Below, one piece after another: positions 18,819 through 28,536 of a stretch of 64,000 nucleotides of DNA. Source of the stretch: an uncultured Chryseobacterium sp. GTDB taxonomy: Bacteria > Bacteroidota > Bacteroidia > Flavobacteriales > Weeksellaceae. Under the pieces are notes generated by a model. That model saw only the letters and a list, made by a program, of their open reading frames with translations, did no database searches and had not been told where the DNA came from. Location: contig CAJYRQ010000005.1 in the NCBI GenBank assembly GCA_913777465.1, positions 41,468 through 105,467 of the forward strand. Direction: 5' to 3'. Position numbers and translations under genes: made by a program. How positions within the stretch are numbered: the stretch's first letter is position 1; every line of letters begins with the position of its first letter.

Positions 18819-18819
<1 letters not shown>
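18085..18819 (-). CDS. R2K-type ATP-grasp domain protein
   Basis: The 244-residue product shows an ATP-grasp C-terminal half: GPVFIKCSDFKSFKAG near 110-130, EVRCFVLNGEI near 155-170, and AIVLDFGIIKGKGWALIEANPAW near 200-220 with the metal-binding E and N of IEANPA. The N-terminal half is a small alpha/beta domain (MKKLVALSPMYTEDSN). This matches the R2K clade (DUF4343-like) known from RNA-repair and phage loci, thought to ligate an amino acid or peptide-like group. The substrate is unknown. Its ATG overlaps the stop of the upstream gene. Confidence 0.85.
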
Positions 18820-20650
<1,831 letters not shown>

Positions 20651-21106
20651 ATGAAAAATTTAATCGTAGCAGCAGTATTGATAGCCGGAGGTTTCATCAC
20701 GGTATCTGCGCAGACAACAACAAGGACGAATGCAGGCACCGGAACCATGAACAGCGGCATCGGTATTATGAATAACGGGACTAATAATACCTTAAACGGG
20801 AATGGCCTGCTGAATAACGGCACTACCGGAACCATAAGAACAAACGGTTCCCTGAACACCGGTGCGGGAACCCTGAATACCGGAACCAATGGCACTTTAA
20901 ACACCAACAGTACGCTGAATAACGGAACCATGAACAATAATGGTATTCTGAATAGCGGAACCAACGGTTCCCTGAATACAAATGGAACAATAAATACCGG
21001 TGTCGGAACACTAAAAACCGGAACGACCACCAACAATACGGTGAAATATGGGACAACCGGTACCTTAAATACCAGCGGAACCATGAATAACGGTACACCT
21101 AAATAA
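20651..21106 (+). CDS. Exported Asn/Thr/Gly-rich repeat protein, 151 aa
   Basis: The signal peptide MKNLIVAAVLIAGGFITVSAQ is followed by about 130 residues built almost only from N, T, G, L and I, in a degenerate short repeat of the form (T/G)-x-L-N-(T/N)-(N/G)-(G/T)-T. No charged residues occur over long stretches. It is presumably secreted or surface-exposed and possibly forms a beta-solenoid or amyloid-like fiber; function unknown. It interrupts the minus-strand island on the opposite strand and has its own terminator. Confidence 0.8.
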   Translation: MKNLIVAAVLIAGGFITVSAQTTTRTNAGTGTMNSGIGIMNNGTNNTLNGNGLLNNGTTGTIRTNGSLNTGAGTLNTGTNGTLNTNSTLNNGTMNNNGILNSGTNGSLNTNGTINTGVGTLKTGTTTNNTVKYGTTGTLNTSGTMNNGTPK

Positions 21107-21132
21107 AATTACCGGAAAAATAACCAAAAACA

Positions 21133-21165
21133 AAAACCTTGAAAGTCCCGGCTTTCAGGGTTTTT
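21133..21165 (+). terminator. Terminator after the repeat-protein gene
   Basis: AAAACCTTGAAAG pairs with CTTTCAGGGTTTT (one G-T) around a six-base loop, with T runs. It may also serve the minus strand. Confidence 0.75.
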
Positions 21166-21278
21166 GATGTTTTTCAGGACGGAAGTTCAGGCAGATACGG
21201 GCAAGGAAATTTCCTGAAGCCTCTTCCTTCTTCCGGCCAATTATCTTAGCGTCACAGCCTGATCGATCTCTGAACCGA

Positions 21279-23030
21279 TCATCTGAAAATTTCCGTGAAG
21301 CTGTCCTTCTCAAGGTTTTCCAGAGAAAAATCGAAATCGGCCTCTTCTTTCCGGGAAACGGTTTCCGCCCCCAGTTCCTGGACCAGATGATTGAAGGAAA
21401 GCGGCTCATACCACTGCTGATACAGCGCATTGGTCGCCATGACGGAAACGTCGGTATTTCCCGAGACGTGCGAGTGTCCCGCTCCGAAGTTCAGCAGTAC
21501 GAAGCACTGTTTTCCGTCTTTCGGCAGCAGCAATCCTAAAACCGTCTGCTTCTGCACCGACTGGCACCGGACTTCCGCAAATAGATTGTTCGGGTTCATC
21601 ATATAATCGTAGGAAATATCATCCCCTTTTCCGATGATAATTTTATACCCGCATTCGCTGTTTCCGCTGAAAACACTGTTGAGGACCAGCGTCGGCGCGG
21701 CCAGGTCACGGTTGGCGTAAAGATATTCTACGGCTCCCTGAGGCGCGTTGGTGATATCGCCGGAATACAGCAGCTGTCCTTCATTCTGGTTATAGGCAGC
21801 GTTCCAGCCGATCTTCCCGGCGATGTTCAGCCCGGAAAGATCAAGATCGTGGGCACCCCATGCATTTTCCCAGTAAATTCCGATGGCCAGCCTTTCGCCG
21901 AAAAACCTTGTTCCGGTCGGGATATTTCCCACAAACATTTTTTCGGAAGTGGGCAGTGCAAATTCTACATTTGTGGGGAAGTAGAACTTTTTCCCCGAAA
22001 AATCATATTTCGATTTTAAATAAGTCAGGATAAAATCATAGTTCAGTTCATTCACTGAAGTGGCGATCGACTGTTTCGTCCATGACTTACCGTTTCTGAT
22101 CCGGTAGACAAAGGTATCCTGGCCGTACATCCGTGAATAACATGCCGACAAAGCTTTAAACAGAGCGAAGGGCATTGCGTTTTCCAGCCAGTGCAGGTCG
22201 CTGTTTTCCAGCAGTATATTCGTGGCGTTATTCAGCGGGTTGGAAACCAAAGGCTGATGATGGATTTTGGACAGCTTTGATATTTTGTTAATCACTTTCG
22301 GTGTCCTGTTTTTATAAGCCAGGAACAGAGGCTTGAAACGGTTGAAAATATGAGCCAGCTTTTCCGGTCCGAAGCTCTCAAAAAGAGCGGACGGATTGAA
22401 TTTACTTTGTCTGATTTTATTAATCAGATCATTGTTTTTGATCAAAAGGGTTTCTCCGGTAGTTTTATAGATCACATACCGGAAAAATTCAACGGGATTT
22501 TCAGGGAACACGTCGTAAAGGTCCGCAATCTTAATGACCGCTTCCTTGTTCCGGATATTTTCCTTGCCAGTGAAATCGTAATGCAGATCGTCATGTAAAA
22601 CCGACAGTACATCATCAATGGTTTCTTCTTTCAAAGCGATTCCAGAACTCAGAAGGGCAAGGCATTTTTCCGTCATTTCCTCAGCCGTATAGGCTTTAAT
22701 GACTTTGAAATTCAGTTTTACGTCAGGCACATTCAAAAGTTCATACGGAATATAGATTTCACTTCGGAACCTGCTTCCATACGTTGAAATGTAATGAAAT
22801 ACCTGTTCCATCCAAAGTTCTGATCTTGTGCTGTCCCTGATCTTCTTCCAGGACTTATGAAAGGTTTTGTTGAGGTCGTTTCCATTCAGCTTTTCTTTGG
22901 CGTAGTAGGAAAGGATTTCTTTCTTTGCCCAGACTGCTTCAGGCTCAATAATAAAGCCCTGGTCTGAAATAAAAGCTTCCGCATCGGTTGCTTTTGTTAA
23001 AACGGCATTGAATAATCGTAACGTTTTCAT
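21279..23030 (-). CDS. Unknown 583-aa protein of the RNA-repair island
   Basis: The first 340 residues are predicted to be nearly all helical, as in helical-repeat RNA-binding proteins (for example NRTPKVINKISKLSKIHHQP at 241-260). The last 240 are strand-rich. Around 388-435 the blocks GAHDLDLSG and GQLLYSGDITNAPQGA resemble the calcium-binding core of TerD-type domains; this is a weak resemblance by eye. There is no DxSxS motif, so it is not a classical Ro/TROVE protein with a vWA domain. It directly follows the hairpin array and tRNA-like gene, which makes it the best candidate partner for those RNAs. Confidence 0.85.
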   Translation of the reverse strand: MKTLRLFNAVLTKATDAEAFISDQGFIIEPEAVWAKKEILSYYAKEKLNGNDLNKTFHKSWKKIRDSTRSELWMEQVFHYISTYGSRFRSEIYIPYELLNVPDVKLNFKVIKAYTAEEMTEKCLALLSSGIALKEETIDDVLSVLHDDLHYDFTGKENIRNKEAVIKIADLYDVFPENPVEFFRYVIYKTTGETLLIKNNDLINKIRQSKFNPSALFESFGPEKLAHIFNRFKPLFLAYKNRTPKVINKISKLSKIHHQPLVSNPLNNATNILLENSDLHWLENAMPFALFKALSACYSRMYGQDTFVYRIRNGKSWTKQSIATSVNELNYDFILTYLKSKYDFSGKKFYFPTNVEFALPTSEKMFVGNIPTGTRFFGERLAIGIYWENAWGAHDLDLSGLNIAGKIGWNAAYNQNEGQLLYSGDITNAPQGAVEYLYANRDLAAPTLVLNSVFSGNSECGYKIIIGKGDDISYDYMMNPNNLFAEVRCQSVQKQTVLGLLLPKDGKQCFVLLNFGAGHSHVSGNTDVSVMATNALYQQWYEPLSFNHLVQELGAETVSRKEEADFDFSLENLEKDSFTEIFR

Positions 23031-23049
23031 TGTATTGTTTTTAAAAATA

Positions 23050-23223
23050 AGTGAGGAGTAGGTTCATTTAAAATAATAATATAGGAACTCCTTTTACCTA
23101 TCGTTTATAAAGGGCGGGGAGTAATTTTTCCAAAAATTATATAGGAACTCCCTTTGCCCCGGATTTATTAAAGAAAAGGCGGAAAGTAAATGTGGGAAAT
23201 CAATAATAGGAACTTTCTTTGCC
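23050..23223 (-). repeat. Array of three covarying hairpins upstream of the 583-aa gene
   Basis: On the minus strand there are three units (23223-23178, 23160-23112, 23098-23050). Each has a lower stem, an internal loop with AAA opposite a single C, a 6-bp upper stem and a loop starting TCCTAT. Upper stems are GAAAGT/ACTTTC, GGGAGT/ACTCCC and AGGAGT/ACTCCT. Lower stems are AAGGC/GCCTT, GGGC/GCCC and AGGT/ACTT. The stems change in a compensatory way while AGTTCCTAT stays fixed. Loops are 24, 24 and 27 bases. This is strong evidence for selected RNA structure rather than a DNA repeat. Confidence 0.85.
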
Positions 23224-23235
23224 TTGTTTTTTTGA

Positions 23236-23346
23236 GGAGCAGGCAGGACTCGAACCTGCAACCCACAAATCTGGTGATTGATAGGAACTTTCTGTGCCGT
23301 TAGCGGAAAGTAATTTTTGTTGCTCTACCATTTGAGCTACTGCCCC
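23236..23346 (-). ncRNA. tRNA-like RNA with a 46-nt anticodon loop
   Basis: The minus strand has a full tRNA frame. The acceptor is GGGGCAG/CTGCTCC. The D arm is GCTC-AAATGGTA-GAGC. The variable loop is GGGTT, and the T arm is GCAGG-TTCGAGT-CCTGC. The anticodon stem ACAAA/TTTGT encloses 46 bases (23270-23315) instead of 7. Inside, ACTTTC-C-GC is followed by GGC-ACA-GAAAGT-TCCTAT: the two strands of the array hairpins in reversed (permuted) order. No T33 or usable anticodon is evident and no CCA is encoded. Options are an intron-like insert removed and resealed by RtcB, or a Y-RNA/YrlA-like tRNA mimic. Confidence 0.8.
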
Positions 23347-23349
23347 TGC

Positions 23350-23735
23350 CTTATGAAAAGTTTTCATGAGCCCTGCAGACTTTCACATCCGCAAGGCCGG
23401 GTTATTAGTTAATATTTTTAGTTAAATAAAAAGAGGTGTGTCATTTTTGAGTTTCAAACGCAAAAATTTTATGATGAATTTTCATTAATTTTGGTTCTTA
23501 TAATTCATTTGACTTCGGAAAATGGAGCGTTTAAAAAATTAAAATTTCATCCGTTAAGAAATTCCCACTGTTCGAAGCGCGACTGTAATTCTGAACTGAA
23601 GAATCCCTCTTAAACTCGCGCAAGTTTTGGGAATTTTAGTATGAAATTTCAATTTTTAGCGGAAGTTTCCAGGTCTTGAATTTTTGTTTCTTTTGTTTGA
23701 CGATGTCGAATCTTCGATTTCAAGACAAAAGAAAA
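23350..23735. other. Intergenic region between rtcB and the tRNA-like gene
   Basis: Next to rtcB, TTTCTTTTGT and ACAAAAGAAA (23687-23734) form a long terminator-like hairpin. Further left, 23530-23662 is an imperfect palindrome of about 130 bases (AAAATTTCAT...GAAATTCCCA against TGGGAATTTTAGTATGAAATT). Just before the tRNA-like gene, ATGAAAACTTTTCAT is a perfect small hairpin. I found no clear TAnnTTTG promoter for the tRNA-like gene on the minus strand. Confidence 0.6.
23687..23735 (-). terminator. Terminator of rtcB
   Basis: The inverted repeat TTTCTTTTGT/ACAAAAGAAA, extended by TTGA/TCAA, lies two bases after the rtcB stop codon. Confidence 0.65.
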
Positions 23736-23736
23736 A

Positions 23737-25179
<1,443 letters not shown>

Positions 25180-25218
25180 TCAGATTTTTTTAATTATTTT
25201 TGAAAAAATTATAAACAA

Positions 25219-25551
25219 ATGTTATTTGAACACTTAGAAAAATCAGCGGGAGAAATTTCTTTTCAGGAGGTGATTGCCTTTATTGATATGCACTACGATT
25301 TCACGCCGACCCGATTTACCAATGGCAATACCGTCAACGAAGCTGGCCAGAACAACGGTTCGTGCAAAGTTTTCAGCTTTGCGCAGCTGAACGGTCTTTC
25401 AAAAGAGGAAACTTTGAATCTTTTCGGGGACTTCTACCGTAAGGATGTCCTGAAAAATCCTGAAGGAACCGATCATCAGAACATCCGGAATTTCATGCAG
25501 ACCGGCTGGGAAGGAATTTCTTTTGAAGGAAAGGCCTTGCAGCGAAAATAA
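25219..25551 (+). CDS. HopJ-family protein
   Basis: The 110-residue product matches the HopJ family: FIDMHYDFTPTRFTNGN, NEAGQNNGSCKVFSFAQL, LNLFGDFYRKDVL and NIRNFMQTGWEGI. Despite the type III effector name given to a Pseudomonas member, such proteins are widespread in free-living bacteria and their function is unknown. It is divergent from rtcB with an 87-base gap, so it may be co-regulated, or a simple neighbour. Confidence 0.92.
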   Translation: MLFEHLEKSAGEISFQEVIAFIDMHYDFTPTRFTNGNTVNEAGQNNGSCKVFSFAQLNGLSKEETLNLFGDFYRKDVLKNPEGTDHQNIRNFMQTGWEGISFEGKALQRK

Positions 25552-25582
25552 GTTACTTTTAAACTAAAATTAGGGGAGAGCT

Positions 25583-25616
25583 AAACCTCATAGGTTTTCA
25601 AAACCTATGAGGTTTG
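25583..25616. repeat. Perfect hairpin AACCTCATAGGTTTT
   Basis: AACCTCATAGGTTTT and its complement are separated by almost no loop. It would stop transcription from the HopJ gene, and it forms the left edge of the GC-rich element that follows. Confidence 0.75.
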
Positions 25617-25760
25617 GAGGAAGAACGCCTGTTATCAGATCCCGCGTGAGGGATGTGCAGGGCCCGACCGGAGGGAGGGGTTCCGGCGCGGCGCAAGCGC
25701 CGCGCCGGAACCGCAACGAAGTGAAGCCTGAAGCAGCCCGGCCCGGAAAAGCGCCGGATT
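25617..25760. repeat. GC-rich intergenic element with a 16-bp palindrome
   Basis: This stretch is far richer in G and C than anything else in the window. At 25679-25712, GGTTCCGGCGCGGCGC and its exact complement flank two bases. All three frames of each strand give only spurious ORFs. It separates HopJ from the WYL regulator and looks like an inserted REP- or MITE-like element. Confidence 0.65.
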
Positions 25761-25805
25761 TTGTCGAGGCTTCCGGGACACGCCCAAACCTTAAAAATTG
25801 AAACC

Positions 25806-26825
25806 ATGTCATCCAATAAAAATGCCCTGATCCGCTATAAAACCCTGGACAAGTGCCTGAAAAACAGATACCGGAAATACACCCTTGATGATCTTATCGA
25901 CGAGTGTTCCGAAGCCCTTTTTGAATTTGAGGGAAAGGAATCTTTCGTCAGCAGGCGTACCGTGCAGCTCGATCTGCAGAACATGCGGAGCGAAAAGTTC
26001 GGTTATGAAGCGCCGATCGAAGTTTATGAACGGAAATACTACCGGTACAGCGATCCCGACTACAGCATCCACAATATTTCGGTGAATGAAAGCGATCTGA
26101 AAGCGATGAACAATGCCGTGCAGATCCTGAAGCAGTTCAAAGATTTCTCGATGTTCAGGGAAATGAACGGGGTGATTCAGAAACTGGAGGACTCCATCCA
26201 CTCAACCAGCCAGAAATCAATCATTCACCTGGATAAGAACGAACAGCTGAAAGGGCTGGAATATATTGATGCCCTGTACGACGCCATTCTCCATAAAAAG
26301 GTGCTGAAAATCACATACCGGAGCTTCAAGGCAAGAGCGTCGGATTGTTATGTGGTGCATCCGCAACTGCTGAAGGAATTCAACAACCGGTGGTTCCTGA
26401 TCTGCCTTAGCCATGGAAAGGAATACAACCTGGCCCTGGACCGGATGGAAGACATCCAGGTGGAAGAAAAGATGGAGTATATCGACCTGAACCTGGACGG
26501 GGATGAGTATTTTAAAGACATCGTCGGGGTAAGTGTTTCGCCTACGATGGCTCCGCGGAACGTTGTTTTCTTTGTCGATGCTTCCAATGCGCCTTACGTA
26601 AAAACCAAGCCCTTCCACAGCAGCCAGGAAATCGTAAGTGAAACCAAAGAAGGCACCGTTTTCAAGATCTGCGTCCAGCTGAATTTCGAACTGGAGCGGC
26701 TTTTACTGGGTTTCGGAGAATGCCTGGTCGTCCATAAGCCACGAAAGCTGAGGGTGAGGCTCGAAGAAAAATTTAAAGCCGCCGCAAAAAACTACCAGGA
26801 ACTTATTGTTCCGGATGAAGACTGA
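25806..26825 (+). CDS. WYL-domain transcriptional regulator
   Basis: It starts at ATG 25806 (MSSNKNALIRYKTLDKCLKN), 339 residues; the longer frame runs into the GC-rich element. The N-terminal winged helix-turn-helix is at about 5-75 (DLIDECSEALFEF, SRRTVQLDLQNMR). The WYL domain is at about 155-225 (VLKITYRSF, VHPQLLKEFNNRWFLICLS, with W-F-L in the place of W-Y-L). A C-terminal WCX extension follows. WYL regulators often control RNA- and DNA-damage or defence loci by sensing nucleic-acid ligands. It is the natural candidate for the module shared by rtcB and the nucleotidyltransferase operon. Confidence 0.93.
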   Translation: MSSNKNALIRYKTLDKCLKNRYRKYTLDDLIDECSEALFEFEGKESFVSRRTVQLDLQNMRSEKFGYEAPIEVYERKYYRYSDPDYSIHNISVNESDLKAMNNAVQILKQFKDFSMFREMNGVIQKLEDSIHSTSQKSIIHLDKNEQLKGLEYIDALYDAILHKKVLKITYRSFKARASDCYVVHPQLLKEFNNRWFLICLSHGKEYNLALDRMEDIQVEEKMEYIDLNLDGDEYFKDIVGVSVSPTMAPRNVVFFVDASNAPYVKTKPFHSSQEIVSETKEGTVFKICVQLNFELERLLLGFGECLVVHKPRKLRVRLEEKFKAAAKNYQELIVPDED

Positions 26826-27048
26826 TCTGTTTAAGCTGACAATTCAAAATCATCTAATGACGCAATAATAATGATCAAACGTTGGGTTAAAGAAACAACA
26901 GCGCTAAGGGGAAGGTGTAAAAGAATAAATGTCTGATGATATTTAATCCTGCACAAGAATTCATCCTGCATCGTTCTGCGAATCTTTGTGCCACGCCGGA
27001 TAATAATGGCTCAGAAATTGTATTGCATGATCCAATAAAATAAACATT

Positions 27049-27189
27049 ATGAGATCCAGAATATTAAAAGCAGTCGTTGCTATGGTAGCCCCTTTGGTTA
27101 TTGAGTTTATCGTAAAAAAAATATCGGAGAAAATTGACCAGAAAAGTCAGCCAAAAGAACCGAAAAAACTGCCTGCAGCAGCCAACTAA
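27049..27189 (+). CDS. Small membrane-associated peptide, 46 aa
   Basis: ATG 27049 opens MRSRILKAVVAMVAPLVIEF, a single hydrophobic helix, followed by a lysine-rich tail (KKISEKIDQKSQPKEPKK). A terminator follows 30 bases later, supporting it as a real transcript. I do not recognise the family; small cationic single-pass peptides like this are common and mostly unstudied. Confidence 0.6.
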   Translation: MRSRILKAVVAMVAPLVIEFIVKKISEKIDQKSQPKEPKKLPAAAN

Positions 27190-27216
27190 ATAAAAACACA
27201 GTTTGATTTAAAATTA

Positions 27217-27249
27217 TAAAAAGAGGCCTTCATAGTGAAAGTCTCTTTT
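27217..27249 (+). terminator. Terminator after the small peptide gene
   Basis: AAAGAG and CTCTTT form a stem around a loop of about 14 bases, part of which pairs further, followed by a T run. Confidence 0.6.
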
Positions 27250-27301
27250 TTGTTTGTATAAATGGCGGTAGCTTTTAGAGCCTCTGCCATCATTGGTTGG
27301 A

Positions 27302-28486
27302 TTATATAAAATCATAAATTCCGTTTTTCCAGCCCAGTATTTTCGACGAGTCTGCCTTCAGCCAGTTTTTAAGAACGGTAGCGTAGACTTTCCTGAAATC
27401 TTCGGAGTAAATCAGGTCGCCTTCATTCAGGTGCTGCAGGTCGGGAAGGGCATTCAGGAGTCCTTTTCTTTTCAGGCCGCCGCTGATGAAGAACATCTGG
27501 TTGGCGGTGCCGTGATCGGTTCCGTTGCTGGCATTCTGGGCCACCCGGCGACCGAATTCCGAAAACGTCATGAGCAGGATATTTTCAAAAAGTCCGTTGC
27601 TTTTCATATCGGCGACAAACGATTTTACCGCCTCGTTAATATCTGTAAAAAGCTTTTGCTGTCTCTCATTCTGGTTAACATGGGTGTCAAAGCTTCCGAC
27701 CGAAAGATAATACACCCGGGTATTGATGTCGGATTTTATCAGGGAGGCAACGGTTTTAAAATCTTTTCCCAGTTGTGAATTCGGGTAAGCCGCTTCGGTT
27801 TTTTTGGCTTTGCTTTCCTCAAAGATATATCCGGCATTGTTGATGGTGGAACCCAGGGTCTGGTAGAGGTAAGAGACCGTTTCATCATCATGGTGATGGT
27901 CGTACAGCGATTTGAAGTATTTCTCCTGGCTGGTCTGGTAGAGCCTTTTCGGATCCTTGAAGGCAAATGCCTTATTGTTTTCGCCTTTCAGGGCCAGGCT
28001 CAGCATATCGTCTACTTCCAGCGCCTGGGTAGGATGCTCGCATCGGTAGCATTCTTCATCCAGGTATCTTCCCAGCCAGCCGGTTTCCAGGTATTCGTTG
28101 CTTCTGCTGGCCGACTGCCAGATGTCCATGCTCCGGAAGTGGGATTTATCGGGATCCGGATAACCGACGTTGTTCATGACCGATAGTTCACCGTTGTCAT
28201 ACAGTTCCTTAAAGTAAGAAAGGGCCGGATTGATCCCGGCTTCATCCGTCAGCTTCAGCGAGTCGCTGATGGCAATCTTATTCCGTTCACGGAAATAAAT
28301 GTCGTTCCGGATTGGAATAATGGTATTCAGACCATCGTTACCACCGGTAAACTGAAGGACAATCAGAATTTTCTGATTGGGCACCAGTGCATCGTCAAAC
28401 GTCATGGCTTTCAGGAAATTCGGCATCATGAATGAGGCGGCGGCCAGCGAACTTATTTTGAGGAATTCTCTTCTTTTGATCAGCAT
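27302..28486 (-). CDS. DUF1501-family exported protein
   Basis: The 394-residue product starts MLIKRREFLKISSLAAASFMM, a twin-arginine-like signal (KRREFLK). It has the DUF1501 hallmarks: ILIVLQFTGGNDGLNTIIP, DSHF-like PDKSHFRSMDIWQSA, GSFDTHVNQ and FSEFGRRVAQNASNGTDHGTA. The fold is related to alkaline phosphatase/sulfatase. It is paired, as usual in Bacteroidetes and Planctomycetes, with a DUF1800 gene directly upstream (50-base gap). The pair is thought to act together in the periplasm; the reaction is unknown. Confidence 0.94.
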   Translation of the reverse strand: MLIKRREFLKISSLAAASFMMPNFLKAMTFDDALVPNQKILIVLQFTGGNDGLNTIIPIRNDIYFRERNKIAISDSLKLTDEAGINPALSYFKELYDNGELSVMNNVGYPDPDKSHFRSMDIWQSASRSNEYLETGWLGRYLDEECYRCEHPTQALEVDDMLSLALKGENNKAFAFKDPKRLYQTSQEKYFKSLYDHHHDDETVSYLYQTLGSTINNAGYIFEESKAKKTEAAYPNSQLGKDFKTVASLIKSDINTRVYYLSVGSFDTHVNQNERQQKLFTDINEAVKSFVADMKSNGLFENILLMTFSEFGRRVAQNASNGTDHGTANQMFFISGGLKRKGLLNALPDLQHLNEGDLIYSEDFRKVYATVLKNWLKADSSKILGWKNGIYDFI

Positions 28487-28536
28487 AAAATAAGATTTAA
28501 AGGGAAGCGATAGATTGGATAATAGTGCCTGCTGTT

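Noticed and set aside
21279-23030. Ro60/TROVE protein
   Set aside because: The vWA metal motif DxSxS is absent, and I cannot align the helical part with confidence; only the genomic position is analogous.
23270-23315. Group I or group II intron in the tRNA
   Set aside because: The extra loop sequence is about 39 bases, far too short for a self-splicing intron core.
23050-23346. CRISPR array
   Set aside because: The repeats are hairpins with covarying stems, the conserved core is only AGTTCCTAT, spacings are irregular, and no cas gene is in the window.
25607-25812. ORFs in the GC-rich element
   Set aside because: Open frames on several overlapping registers are expected in GC-rich DNA; the translations are R/G/P/A-rich without domain features.
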